A stretch of DNA of 64,000 bases. Origin: Paucimonas sp. GTDB lineage: Bacteria > Pseudomonadota > Gammaproteobacteria > Pseudomonadales > Pseudomonadaceae. Every line of letters starts with the position of its first letter. Within the stretch, counting starts at the first letter, position 1. Below, in pieces: positions 1 to 9,604 of this stretch. Both the position numbers and the translations under genes were made by a program. A model generated the notes under the pieces. It saw nothing but the letters and a program-made list of their open reading frames with translations, had not been told where the DNA came from and did not search any database. The stretch lies in the NCBI GenBank assembly GCA_031253995.1, contig JAIRVG010000031.1, positions 40,762 to 104,761 of the forward strand, written 5' to 3'.

Positions 1-562
<562 letters not shown>

Positions 563-794
563 CAGGCAGTCCCCTTTATTGGCAATCCCGCGCCGAATCG
601 TCTGCCGGCGCTATTGGGGGTCAGCATATGCCTCGGGTGAATGTCGCCCCGATGCAAAAACGACAGGGGAATTGCCGAAAGCGTCAAAGGGCGACAAAGG
701 GTCGCCGGGGCAGGCCCGGAAGCGCCTCCGCCTGCGCTTGGCGGGGGGATGGGGCTAGTGTCGCAGCCTCTTCAACCACGACAGGAGTCACCCC

Positions 795-1532
795 ATGAAA
801 GAGCTGATGGATTTCATCGCCAACCTGCAATTGCCCGAGGCCGGGCGTCCCTGGCTGCAAACCCCGCCTGAGTCTTCGGCCGAGATCGTCGGCGACAGCG
901 CGGCGGTCGCTGGCGAAAGCCTGGTGTCGTTCGTCTCCGGCCTGAGCCAGCAGGCCCGCGAAGACGTGCTCAACAGCACCCTGCTGATGCAGCTGGCCGC
1001 CAGCAAGATGTACGACAAGGCGACCCAGCGCGAAGAATGGTTCAAGTTCTACACCGAGGGCCTGGCCCGCCTGGGCTGGACCCTGTCGCACCAGGAGATG
1101 CACCTCTACCACCCTAGCCAGCAGAGTTTCACGGTGGATGGCGTGGCGCTGGAGATGATCGGTGGCGCGACCGGTGGCAGCGCCTTCAGCTCCGTCGCCC
1201 AGCGCACCTTCGAGGCGCTGCGCAAGGAGCCGCATGCGCTGCGACTGTTCCTCGACAACAGCAACAGCGGCAATGTCGGGACCTTCCAGATCATGCCTTG
1301 CGCGCAGAGCGTCACTGGCGAGGTGACGATGCTGCTGAACTGCATGCAGGTGGTGCGTAATGTCACGGCCAGGGAGTTCCTGTTCATGACGTTCGGCAAG
1401 AACGACCTGCGGATCTACCGGTCCACGCAAACCTCGGTGCTCAATGTGCAGACCTATGCCCAGGTTCGCCAGGCGGTGATCGCCAAGCTGGGGCAGCATG
1501 CCCAGCGGTTCGTGGCTCATCTGAAAATCTGA
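795..1532 (+). CDS. Uncharacterised 245-aa cytoplasmic protein
   Basis: I do not recognise the family. The ATG has an AGGAG ribosome site seven bases upstream. The protein has no signal peptide or membrane segment. Its first 75 residues look helical (LMDFIANLQLPEAGRPWLQ, then a QQAREDVLNSTLLMQLAASK stretch). From about residue 80 the pattern changes to alternating beta-like sequence with REEWFKFYTEGLARLGWTL and, near the end, REFLFMTFGKNDLRIYRST. It stands alone between the divergent dipeptidase gene and the convergent ABC transporter, with an inverted repeat pair behind it. Codon use and GC resemble the neighbours, so this is a genuine gene rather than a shadow frame. Confidence 0.75.
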   Translation: MKELMDFIANLQLPEAGRPWLQTPPESSAEIVGDSAAVAGESLVSFVSGLSQQAREDVLNSTLLMQLAASKMYDKATQREEWFKFYTEGLARLGWTLSHQEMHLYHPSQQSFTVDGVALEMIGGATGGSAFSSVAQRTFEALRKEPHALRLFLDNSNSGNVGTFQIMPCAQSVTGEVTMLLNCMQVVRNVTAREFLFMTFGKNDLRIYRSTQTSVLNVQTYAQVRQAVIAKLGQHAQRFVAHLKI

Positions 1533-1540
1533 GCCGGACA

Positions 1541-1620
1541 CAGAGAACCAGACCGCAAGTGCGCCGCGTCCGGCGTGGGAGCGGATTCATCCGCGATTGG
1601 GCGCGAAGCGGCCATAAAAC
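1541..1620 (+). repeat. 80-bp dispersed repeat, copy 1 (includes REP element)
   Basis: This stretch, starting CAGAGAACCAGACCGCAAGTG, recurs with few changes at 63922-64000 near the other end of the window. The second half is a REP-type unit with GTGGGAGCGGATTCATCCGCG. Confidence 0.75.
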
Positions 1621-1707
1621 CTGAGTCCGCGGTGTGTCAGGAGAATTCGGGACTCAGGTTTTACGACGGCTTCGCCGCCGATCGCGGATGAATCCGCTCC
1701 CACGCCG
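1571..1707. repeat. Inverted pair of REP units between convergent genes
   Basis: The left unit (1571-1627) starts CGGCGTGGGAGCGGATTCAT and ends CCTGAGTC. The right unit (1651-1707) is its near reverse complement, starting GACTCAGG and ending ATGAATCCGCTCCCACGCCG. The two can pair into a very long hairpin with a loop of about 23 bases. It lies between the 3' ends of two convergent genes, so it probably stops or protects both transcripts. Confidence 0.8.
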
Positions 1708-1756
1708 TCCCCGTTGAATCAATGGGTTATGTGCTGTTCTATGAGAGAGAGCGGCT

Positions 1757-3424
1757 TCACGCTGGCTCCAGCCGCCTCTCCAACCCCACCGTCCGCTCGA
1801 ACAACCCCGCCAGCCCCGCCTGATGGCTGACGGCAATCACCGTGCACCCCTGCAATTCCCGCTTGAGCATCTGCAACAGCCCCCGCGCACTGCCCTCGTC
1901 CAGCTGGTTGGTCGCTTCGTCCAGGTACAGCGTATCCGGCTGGAACAACAACGCCCGCGCCACGCCAATACGCTGCTGCTCCCCGCCACTCAGCGCCCGC
2001 GACCACTCGCAGGTTTCGTCCAGACACCCCGCCAGCCGCGCCAGCCCCACCTTGTGCAAAGCCCCCGCCAACCGCGCATCGTTGGGTACCTCCGTGGCCG
2101 GATACGCGAGCAACTCCCGCAGCGACATCGTCGCCAGGTACGGCTGCTGCGGCAGCAGCAGGCTGCGCCCCGGCGGCAACTGCCATTGCCCGCGGCAATG
2201 CGGCCACAACCCCTGCAAGGTACGCAGCAAGGTGGATTTACCCAGCCCGCTGCGCCCGTCCAGGCGCACCCACTGCCCCGGCATCACCCGCACTTCCAGC
2301 CCTTCCAGCAGCACGCTGCCATCCGGCCGGCACACCGCCAGCCCTTCGGTGCACAGGCAGGCGCCCTCGGGCGTGTCACGCAGCTGGGCGCGGGTCGCGG
2401 CGATGGCCCGCTCGAACTGTTCCAGACGCTGCAACGCCGCACTCCAGCGCACCAGCTTGGGATACAGCTTGATAAACCAGCTCAGCGACCCCTGCACCGC
2501 CGTGAAGGCACTGCGAATCTGCATCAGCCCGCCCAGGGTAATGGTCTTGGCCAGGAACAGCGGCAAGGCCGCGAACACCGGGATGATCAGGCTGACCCGC
2601 TCGAACGCCACGGTGAACAGGCTCAGGTTGCGCTCGCGGCCCATCAGTTGGCGCCAGTTGTCGGCGATGGCCTGGAAGCGCCCGGCCAGCTGGCGCTTCT
2701 CCACCGCCTCGCCGCGGTACAGGGCGATCTGCTCGGCGTGATCACGCTTGCGCAGCAGGCTGGCACGGAAATCCGCCTCGCGGTGCTCGCGCTCGTAGTT
2801 GAGGTCGTGCAGCGGCTTGCCCACCCAGTGGGTGACCAGGCTGCCCAGCAGCGTGTAGACCAGCACCAGCCACACCAGGTAGCCATCGATGCTGAACGAG
2901 GTGCCGAACAGCGTGAAGGTCTGGGTCCCGGACAACTCCCAGAGAATCACCACGAAGGCCCCCACCTGGGCCAGGTTGATGACGAACGAGGCCGTCAGTT
3001 CGACACTCAGGTCGACCATCATGTCCACGTCCTGGGCGATACGCTGGTCCGGGTTGTCGGGCTCGTCCCCCAGCCCCAGGCGGTAGAACGCCTGGTCGCC
3101 CAGCCACTGGCCGACAAGACGCTCGGTCATCGCCTGGCGCCAGCGGATCACCAGGCCCTTGCGCAGCCAGTCGAGGTAGACGTAGATCAGCACGTAGCTG
3201 CCGATATACAGCGAGTACTGGCCCATCAGCGCGTACAACGCCTCGGTATCGAAGGCGCCGAGGGTGTCGTAGAAGGTCTTGCTCCAGGCGTTGATCCAGA
3301 CGTTGATCTGCACCACCAGCAAGCCCATGCCGATCACCCCGGCCAGCATCAGCCAGGCCAGCCATTGGCTGCGGCTGCCCCAGAACGGACGGGACAGCCG
3401 GTAGAAGCTTCGCAGCGCCTTCAC
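1757..3424 (-). CDS. ABC transporter, fused permease/ATPase of the SbmA/YddA (FusD-like) type
   Basis: This 555-aa half transporter has about five hydrophobic membrane segments in residues 20-290, with the ABC_membrane_2 (SbmA/BacA) character. An ATPase domain follows: Walker A GRSGLGKST near residue 393, signature LSGGEQQR near 475, Walker B LYLDEATNQLD near 500. It should sit in the inner membrane as a homodimer. The start codon overlaps the stop of the M16 peptidase gene by four bases (ATGA), so the two are co-translated. E. coli yddA-yddB-pqqL and Pectobacterium fusCBAD pair the same type of transporter with an M16 peptidase and a TonB receptor. I infer movement of peptides or cleavage products; the direction of transport cannot be read from sequence. 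Confidence 0.88.
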   Translation of the reverse strand: MKALRSFYRLSRPFWGSRSQWLAWLMLAGVIGMGLLVVQINVWINAWSKTFYDTLGAFDTEALYALMGQYSLYIGSYVLIYVYLDWLRKGLVIRWRQAMTERLVGQWLGDQAFYRLGLGDEPDNPDQRIAQDVDMMVDLSVELTASFVINLAQVGAFVVILWELSGTQTFTLFGTSFSIDGYLVWLVLVYTLLGSLVTHWVGKPLHDLNYEREHREADFRASLLRKRDHAEQIALYRGEAVEKRQLAGRFQAIADNWRQLMGRERNLSLFTVAFERVSLIIPVFAALPLFLAKTITLGGLMQIRSAFTAVQGSLSWFIKLYPKLVRWSAALQRLEQFERAIAATRAQLRDTPEGACLCTEGLAVCRPDGSVLLEGLEVRVMPGQWVRLDGRSGLGKSTLLRTLQGLWPHCRGQWQLPPGRSLLLPQQPYLATMSLRELLAYPATEVPNDARLAGALHKVGLARLAGCLDETCEWSRALSGGEQQRIGVARALLFQPDTLYLDEATNQLDEGSARGLLQMLKRELQGCTVIAVSHQAGLAGLFERTVGLERRLEPA

Positions 3425-6225
3425 AGCGCCTGTTCCCTGGCCGCCGGCGTAGGCAGCAGGCGCAGCTGAACCTGGTTGGCACGCGGGAAGAGCTTGCCGG
3501 CAGTGGTTTTCAGCGCATCGAGGGTCAGCCCTTCAGGCAGTTGCGCCTGGCTGCTCAGGTAGCGCGGATCGCCCCAGTGGCGTTCGCTCAGGAGCAGGCG
3601 ACGCTGGAGCGTCTGCGGGTCGTCGCGGCGCTTGCTTTCCTGGCGCACCAGCTCGGCCTTCTCGCCCTTGACCCAGGCGGCATCCACGGCGCCCGGCAGC
3701 CTGGCCAGGGTGTCCTGGGCCAGTGCCCACAATTCGTCGACGCGGGCCGGGTCGCAGGTAAAGTCCAGGCGGCTTTCGATACGTCCGGTCTCCGGATTCA
3801 GCTCGCTCTCGAACTTCAGCCGATAGACCCCCGCCGCCTCGCCACGCAGGCGCTGCTTGAGCTGCTGGCTGGCCAGATCGCGCAGGGCGGCGACCCGGGC
3901 CGCCGCCTGTGGACTCCAGGCCTGTTCGCTATAGCTGCGGGCCTGGAACACCACCCGCGGCTCCAGTGCGATGGCCAGCGACTCGCTGCGCTGGCCAGGC
4001 TGCTGCAAGGCCGCGCGGCTTTTCAGTGCCGTCCCGCGCGGCAGGTTGGCCAGATGGCCGAGCACTGCCTGCTCCAGCATCTTCGGCTCGATATCGGCCA
4101 TCAGGTAGTAGGTCACCGGCGCAGCGGCAAGACGCTGCCAGTCCTGGTCCAGCGCCTCCACGCTCAGGCTTTCCAGCGCCTGGACATCGGGTGTCTGCCA
4201 GCTGTCGCGCCCGTACATCAGGCGGCGCAGGGTAGCGTCCTGGGTTTCCCGGACATCGTCGGGACGGCTTTGCAGGCGCTGGAGCAACTCCTTGCGCGAT
4301 TCGTCGAAGGTCGCCGGATCGATACGGGTGTCGACCTGGCTCAGGCGATAGCTGTGCAGCAAGGTCGCCAGCGCGCCCTCCCCCGGCGCCACGCTGGCGG
4401 CCAGTTGCAGGCGCTGCGGCGTGTGATCGACACCCAGGACGACCTTGTGCGCCTTGCGCCAGTTCTCCAGCGCCTCGGCCGATAGCCCTGCCGGCGCGCC
4501 GTGCACCGCCAGTTGCGTGGCCATTTGCGTGCGCCACGCCGGCCGGTCGGCCAGGTTGTAGCCCGCGCTCGACTCCGCCTGCAGCGTCCAGCGACCGCCC
4601 TCGGCATTCGCCCGCAGCCAGACCAGGCGATCACCATTGCCCAGTTGCCAGTGCTCGACCTTCTCGGCGGCGAACACCTTGCGCTGCACCAGGGTGCCAG
4701 CAGCAGGCAAGGCCGGCAGGACCAGCTCGGCGACCGGCTTCACCTCGGCATCCACAGCCTTGGCCCTGGGCGCCGCCAGCGACGACTGGCCGATGGAGGC
4801 TTGCAGTCGTTCCACCTCCGTCACCGTCGGCAGCACCAGCGGCGTGACGCCCGGCGCACTCACCTGCAGCACCCGGTCGCGACTGCCGATCCAGCGCCAC
4901 AGCCGCTGGTTGAGGGCATCGCGGTCGATGCTGTCGAGCACCTCCAGGTAGCGCCCGGCGGCGGCGTGTTTCTCCACCAGCGGCTGGCCCTGCACGGCGG
5001 AATTGTTCAGTTGCTCCACCCATTGCTCGAAGGTGCGCGACGGATCCCTTGCCAGGGTTTTCTCGCCCAGTGCACGAATCCCATCGCGCTCGCGCTGCGC
5101 ATCAGCCTCACTGAAGCCATGCTGGCGCAGGCGCTCGACCTCGGTCAGCAACTGCTGCAAGGCCGCGCGGTGCTGCGCGCCTTCGACCCCAGCAGCAATG
5201 CCGAGCACCGTGGAATGCTCGCCGATCAGGGTTTTCTGCGTGGTCAGGCTGCGCACGCTGGCCGGCAGCTCCTGCTGGCGCAGGGAGGTCTGCAGGGCGG
5301 ACAGGGCCATGCGATCGATCAACCGTTCGCGCATGGCGGCGCGGGTGGTGCCGCGGCTGTCTGGTTCGTGCAGGCGGAACAGCAGGGCCACCTGGTTGCT
5401 GCCGGACTGCGGGTCTTGCAGGCGGAAGACCTTAAGGCGCTCGTCGAGGGCCAGTTCACGCTGTTCCCGCGACGGCACGGCGGCAGCCGGCGGCGCGGAA
5501 AACGCCTGGGCGATCTGCTGCGCCAGCAGGTTCGGCTCGAAGTCGCCGACCACCGACAGGACCATGTTGTTGGGCACGTACCAGCGCGCCTGGTAGCGCT
5601 GCAACGCCTCCAGGCTGGCATTGCGAATCGCCGCCTCGTTGCCGATGGTGCGGTGCGCCGGGTAGGCCGAGCCCGTGCGTTGCGAGGCGATGCGCTGCTC
5701 GTTCATGCGCTGGGCCACGCCCAGGCCGCCGCGCCATTCCTCGATGACCACCGGGCGCTCGCGCTCAAGGTCGGCGGCGTTGTAGTCGCGGGCGAACACC
5801 AGGTCCGCCAGGGCGTCCAGCGCCTGCGGCGCCTGCTTCACCCCGGACGGAGGGCTGAGCAGGTACTGGGTGCGGTCGAAGTTGGTCATGGCGTTGAAGT
5901 GCCGGCCCTGGATCCAGCCCAGGGCGGTCATGCGCTGGCGCAGGTTCTCGGCTTCACCACCATGGCTGTAGAAGGTCAGGTGTTCCACCAGGTGGGCGAC
6001 ACCGATCTGGTCGGCGTCCTCGTCCACCGAGCCGGCCTGCACGGTCAGGCGCAGGTCGAGGCGATTGGCCTGGCTGCTGTCGCGCACCAGGCGGTATTCG
6101 AGGCCGTTGGGCAATTGTCCGCGCACCACCCTGGCGTCCCAGGGCAGTGCGTGGTCGGGTGCCGGCGTGGTCGCGCAGGCACCGAGCAGGAGCGGGCCGA
6201 GCAGGCCCGCGAGGATCTTGTTCAT
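3421..6225 (-). CDS. M16 zinc metallopeptidase, PqqL/FusC-like, predicted lipoprotein
   Basis: The protein is 934 aa, matching the roughly 930 aa of E. coli PqqL. The inverted zinc motif HLVEH (H78, E81, H82) is intact, and the third ligand is expected in VVIEEW (E162/E163). Four M16-like repeats would give the clam-shell chamber of this family. PqqL and FusC cut imported plant-type ferredoxin in the periplasm to release iron. The N terminus MNKILAGLLGPLLLGAC has a lipobox (LGAC) with Ala at +2, which predicts outer-membrane lipidation at C17. The gene starts 30 bp after the receptor gene and overlaps the ABC gene by four bases, so the three form one operon. Confidence 0.9.
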   Translation of the reverse strand: MNKILAGLLGPLLLGACATTPAPDHALPWDARVVRGQLPNGLEYRLVRDSSQANRLDLRLTVQAGSVDEDADQIGVAHLVEHLTFYSHGGEAENLRQRMTALGWIQGRHFNAMTNFDRTQYLLSPPSGVKQAPQALDALADLVFARDYNAADLERERPVVIEEWRGGLGVAQRMNEQRIASQRTGSAYPAHRTIGNEAAIRNASLEALQRYQARWYVPNNMVLSVVGDFEPNLLAQQIAQAFSAPPAAAVPSREQRELALDERLKVFRLQDPQSGSNQVALLFRLHEPDSRGTTRAAMRERLIDRMALSALQTSLRQQELPASVRSLTTQKTLIGEHSTVLGIAAGVEGAQHRAALQQLLTEVERLRQHGFSEADAQRERDGIRALGEKTLARDPSRTFEQWVEQLNNSAVQGQPLVEKHAAAGRYLEVLDSIDRDALNQRLWRWIGSRDRVLQVSAPGVTPLVLPTVTEVERLQASIGQSSLAAPRAKAVDAEVKPVAELVLPALPAAGTLVQRKVFAAEKVEHWQLGNGDRLVWLRANAEGGRWTLQAESSAGYNLADRPAWRTQMATQLAVHGAPAGLSAEALENWRKAHKVVLGVDHTPQRLQLAASVAPGEGALATLLHSYRLSQVDTRIDPATFDESRKELLQRLQSRPDDVRETQDATLRRLMYGRDSWQTPDVQALESLSVEALDQDWQRLAAAPVTYYLMADIEPKMLEQAVLGHLANLPRGTALKSRAALQQPGQRSESLAIALEPRVVFQARSYSEQAWSPQAAARVAALRDLASQQLKQRLRGEAAGVYRLKFESELNPETGRIESRLDFTCDPARVDELWALAQDTLARLPGAVDAAWVKGEKAELVRQESKRRDDPQTLQRRLLLSERHWGDPRYLSSQAQLPEGLTLDALKTTAGKLFPRANQVQLRLLPTPAAREQAL

Positions 6226-6255
6226 CAGGTCATTCCACGGTTGTGCGGCGGTGCG

Positions 6256-9087
6256 TCAGAAGCGGTAGCCGACTTCGAGCCAGTACTGGCGGCCGACTTC
6301 GTAGGTGGTGCGGGCGGAGGAGCCGCTGGAAACGATCTCGTTGACCTGGTCGGTGACGTTGGTCACGTCCACCGCCATGAACAGCGCCTGGTCCTTGGCC
6401 GTGGGGATTTCCCACTTGACCCGCAGGTCCCAGGTCGGCGCCGGCTGCACCGAGGCCACGTCGTAGACCTCCAGGGCCTCGCCGTTGACGTCGGCGGTGG
6501 TGCCGGTGTTGTAGATCTGGTCGTAGGCGCCGCGGTAGCGGAAGAAGTTGCTGATGGTGAGGTTCCACGCCGGAATCTCGGTGATGGTGCTCAGGCGTGC
6601 GGTCCAGGGCCGGTTGAAATCGCTGGCCGGCAACTCGCTGTAGGAACGGGGGCTGCCGTCGTAGATCACATCCCGGTCGTAGTACTCATCAGCGTCCGCC
6701 GTGCTGTCGTAGGAGCCATAGGCATCCTTGGTCCTCGACCAGTCCAGCGCCAGCTGGAAACTGGTGTAGCTGTTGAGGAAGCGGATCGGCGAGACCGGGG
6801 TGACGGTCAGGCTGAGGTTGTCGCTGTCGCTGGAGCCTTCGTTGGTGTACTTGGTGTAGAGCAGGATGTAGCCGTCCAGCGGCTGTTCGCCCAGGGTGCG
6901 GACGTTGGCCTTGACGATCTTGTCGCGGCCGCTGCGGTGCACGTACTTGAGCTTGAAGTCGGTATCCAGCCAGCGCTGCTCCAGGCCCAGGGTCCATTCG
7001 TCATCGTAGGGAATGTCGACGGTGGAGAAACGCGTGCTGTTGGCGTTGGTCGTGCCGGTCCAGGCACCGCCCTGGGTGGTGCGACGGTACGCCGTGTTGA
7101 GCGCCTGGCGACCGTCGGCGAGCCGGTACTTGAACAGGTTGCGTCCGTAGTAGCGGTTGACGCCGAACACCAGCACGGTGCTGCGGTCGCCGAAGAAGTC
7201 ATAGTCACCGGCGAAGCGCGGCGACACGGTCTTCTTGTCCATGTAGTCATCGCCCTCGAAGCGCACGCCGGGGCGCAGGCCGAGCTTGCCGATCTGCATC
7301 GCGTCCTGGGCATGGATTGCCCAGGCGCTCTCCTCCACCTCTATCTTCCCGGCATTGAGCTGGGTACGGACCTTGGCCCACTGGCGCGTGTCGCCGTTCA
7401 GCAGCAGGCCAACGGAGCAGTACGGATCGTTGCCGAGGCAAAGGGTACCGGCGTCGCGGGTCATCGAGGAGAGGCTCTGCCCGGTCTCCGGCCGTTCCCA
7501 GGTAGCTTTTTGCTGGCTCAGGTCGATACCGGCGGTGAACGCATGGGTGGCACCGGCGAAGCGTACGGTTTCCCAGTCCATCTTCAGCTTGTAGTCGAGG
7601 CCTTTCTGCGTCTGGTCGATACTGCCGAAGGCGCCCTCGCCGCTGCGCGAGGTGTTGTTCACCGGATTACCCCAGTTCTTCACGCTGGAGTAATACCACT
7701 GGATGGTTTCGTTGGCGTCGGCCTCGCGGGAGCTGTACAGGTCGGTTACCGCCAGGGTATGAGTCCAGCGCGCATGGTCGCCCTCCCAGACAGCCTTGAT
7801 CGCCCCTTGCTGGCCGCCGTTGATGTTGACGAAGCCGGAGTTCAGGTAGTTGTCACGGAACATCACGTTTTCCTGCGGCGCCTTCATCAGCGTGGTCTCG
7901 ACGCTGAGACGGTCGTTGACGTCCCAGTAGGTCTTGAGCATGTAGCTGTCGAGCTTGCGTTCCTGGTCTTTCTGGCTGTCGTTGTTGGGGCTGACGTAGC
8001 TGTTGTCGTAGAGGTTGAGCGGCATCACCGAGCGGCGCTGGGAGAAGGCGAAGATGGCGCCGAAGTTGTCGGTGACGTGGCCTTCGAGGATCCCGCGGAC
8101 GGTGGTTTTCTTGAACTCGGGGGTAAATCGCTCGTCGGTGGAGTTGTCGAACTGGCTCTGGTCCGCTTCGGAGATGTGATAACGGGTCCACTCGGAACGG
8201 CTCATCGAGTAGGAAATCTTGCCGTGGAAATCCTCGGTCGGACGGCGGGTGATGGAGTCGATGACGCCGCCATTGAAGCCGCCGTACTCGGCCGGCACGT
8301 TGCTGTCGTAGACCTTCACTTCTTCGAGCAGGTCGGCGTCCAGGGCGATGCCGTAGGAGCGGCTCGGCGCCGACTCGAACTGGCGCGCCTCGCCGTAGCC
8401 GTGGGCGCCAGGATCGAGGTCGTTGTTGATCGAGATGCCGTCGATCATGAAGTTGTTCTGCCAGAACTTGGCGCCGTTGATGCTGATGTCCGCCGGGTCG
8501 ATCTCGCCGGGGTTGTTCGAGCTCTGCTGCGAGCTGCTGAACTGCACCGCCGGGTGCATCTGCAGGAGCTTGGTGATATCGCCGTTGGCGCCGGGGAAGG
8601 ACTGCACCGCCTGGTGGTTGATCACCGTGGCGCCCTGGTAGCTGTTTTCCTCGGTGCCGCCGAGGACCAGGGTGTCATGCAGCTCCAGCTTGCCGGCATC
8701 GGCTTCGGCGAGCAGGCGGAAGGTCAGCACGCTGCCGTTGTAGTCCCAGGTGATGCCGCTGCCTTGCAGCAGCCGCGCCAGCGCGCCCTCGCTGCTGAGC
8801 TGGCCGTGGACCGGGTTGGATTGCTGGTCGCGCAGCCATTGCGCGTCGACGGTCACCTGCAGGCCGCTCTGCTGGCCGAAGGCGATCAGCGCGCTGGACA
8901 GGCGCTGGGCCGGGATATCGAAGGCATGCACCTGGCTGGGCAACTGCGTGGCGGCGTTATCCGCCAGGGCCGGCAGCGCCACGCCGTTCAGGCAGGCCAG
9001 GCCCAACAGACCACCGCACGCAGCGCGTTTCAACCGCAACGACCAACCGCCCCGGCCTTTCGGCACCGGGCAAAACACCTGAAACAT
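6256..9087 (-). CDS. TonB-dependent receptor with N-terminal signalling (STN) domain, YddB/FusA-like by context
   Basis: The product is 943 aa. A signal peptide ends near PALA-DN (about residue 43). An STN domain follows at about 50-115 (FDIPAQRLSSALIAFGQQSG, QGSGITWDYNGSVLTF). A probable TonB box DTLVLGG lies near 135-142, then a plug with the NGAKFWQNNFMIDGISI motif, then a 22-strand-type barrel ending in Phe (WLEVGYRF). The STN domain normally contacts a FecR-like anti-sigma factor, and one is encoded upstream. A Cys pair (LCLGNDPYCSVG) lies in a likely surface loop. The adjacent PqqL-like peptidase suggests a protein ligand such as an iron-sulfur or haem protein rather than a siderophore; that is inference. 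Confidence 0.9.
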   Translation of the reverse strand: MFQVFCPVPKGRGGWSLRLKRAACGGLLGLACLNGVALPALADNAATQLPSQVHAFDIPAQRLSSALIAFGQQSGLQVTVDAQWLRDQQSNPVHGQLSSEGALARLLQGSGITWDYNGSVLTFRLLAEADAGKLELHDTLVLGGTEENSYQGATVINHQAVQSFPGANGDITKLLQMHPAVQFSSSQQSSNNPGEIDPADISINGAKFWQNNFMIDGISINNDLDPGAHGYGEARQFESAPSRSYGIALDADLLEEVKVYDSNVPAEYGGFNGGVIDSITRRPTEDFHGKISYSMSRSEWTRYHISEADQSQFDNSTDERFTPEFKKTTVRGILEGHVTDNFGAIFAFSQRRSVMPLNLYDNSYVSPNNDSQKDQERKLDSYMLKTYWDVNDRLSVETTLMKAPQENVMFRDNYLNSGFVNINGGQQGAIKAVWEGDHARWTHTLAVTDLYSSREADANETIQWYYSSVKNWGNPVNNTSRSGEGAFGSIDQTQKGLDYKLKMDWETVRFAGATHAFTAGIDLSQQKATWERPETGQSLSSMTRDAGTLCLGNDPYCSVGLLLNGDTRQWAKVRTQLNAGKIEVEESAWAIHAQDAMQIGKLGLRPGVRFEGDDYMDKKTVSPRFAGDYDFFGDRSTVLVFGVNRYYGRNLFKYRLADGRQALNTAYRRTTQGGAWTGTTNANSTRFSTVDIPYDDEWTLGLEQRWLDTDFKLKYVHRSGRDKIVKANVRTLGEQPLDGYILLYTKYTNEGSSDSDNLSLTVTPVSPIRFLNSYTSFQLALDWSRTKDAYGSYDSTADADEYYDRDVIYDGSPRSYSELPASDFNRPWTARLSTITEIPAWNLTISNFFRYRGAYDQIYNTGTTADVNGEALEVYDVASVQPAPTWDLRVKWEIPTAKDQALFMAVDVTNVTDQVNEIVSSGSSARTTYEVGRQYWLEVGYRF

Positions 9088-9160
9088 GACTGGCTCCCCG
9101 CCCCGGGAAATCCCGGAAAAATTGAATACGAATGGATCTCATTGCTGCGCGCGGAGCAGA

Positions 9161-9185
9161 AGACGGGGTAGCGCGGGGGATTTTC
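9161..9185 (-). promoter_or_regulatory. Candidate iron-starvation ECF-sigma promoter for the receptor operon
   Basis: On the minus strand GAAAAT (9185-9180) and CGTCT (9165-9161) are separated by 14 bases, about 75 bp before the receptor ATG. This resembles promoters read by FecI/FpvI-type sigma factors. The match was made by eye and is short. Confidence 0.35.
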
Positions 9186-9234
9186 AGAAAAAGATGAAAA
9201 ATATTTCTGAGCGGGGAATTTGGAGGCGACACGG

Positions 9235-9274
9235 CCACCCTGTGGGAGCGGGTTCACCCACTTCCACAGGGTGG
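9235..9274. repeat. Small intergenic hairpin
   Basis: CCACCCTGTGG (9235-9245) and CCACAGGGTGG (9264-9274) form perfect 11-bp arms with an 18-base loop. It lies after the DUF3077 gene and before the receptor promoter, so it may end the upstream transcript. There is no T-run on the leftward strand. Confidence 0.55.
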
Positions 9275-9307
9275 TGCTGGATCAATGAATCATGTGTTGA
9301 TCAGGCG

Positions 9308-9604
9308 TCATAGCTTGCGAATCCGGCGCATCTCGGCTTCGGCCAGCAACGAGCCTACAACTGCCAGGGCAATCTCCAACGACTGCTGGGTCGCCCACGT
9401 CAGGTCGCCATGTTTGCGGTCGACCAGATCGCACAGCTGCAGGTTGGTTTCGGTCGCCGAGCGCAAGGCCGACGCCACGTGCATCAAGGCGTCATCCACG
9501 GCGATACCGGCACGCACGGCGAAGAGTGGTGCATGACTGCGGTGGGTGGTGGCGAAGTGGGTGTGGGTGGTGGTGAGGGGTGGATCGGGGACGACTTTTT
9601 TCAT
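9308..9604 (-). CDS. DUF3077 family small protein
   Basis: I start the gene at 9604 (MKKVVPDPPL), with AGAGAAGG six bases upstream; an earlier in-frame ATG at 9637 lacks this support. The 98-aa product has the pattern FAVRAGIAVDDALMHVASAL followed by helices ending LAEAEMRRIRKL, which I recognise as DUF3077, a small family common in Pseudomonas with no known function. A His/Thr-rich insert (TTTHTHFATTHRSH) sits near the N terminus. It lies between fecR and the receptor gene on the same strand, with about 385 bp of non-coding DNA before it. It may belong to the iron locus or be an unrelated passenger. Confidence 0.7.
   Translation of the reverse strand: MKKVVPDPPLTTTHTHFATTHRSHAPLFAVRAGIAVDDALMHVASALRSATETNLQLCDLVDRKHGDLTWATQQSLEIALAVVGSLLAEAEMRRIRKL

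Noticed and set aside
4501..9171. A very long rightward open frame of 1556 codons opposite the peptidase and receptor genes
   Set aside because: It is a high-GC shadow of two well-supported leftward genes, has no ribosome site and shows low-complexity His/Arg/Gly composition.
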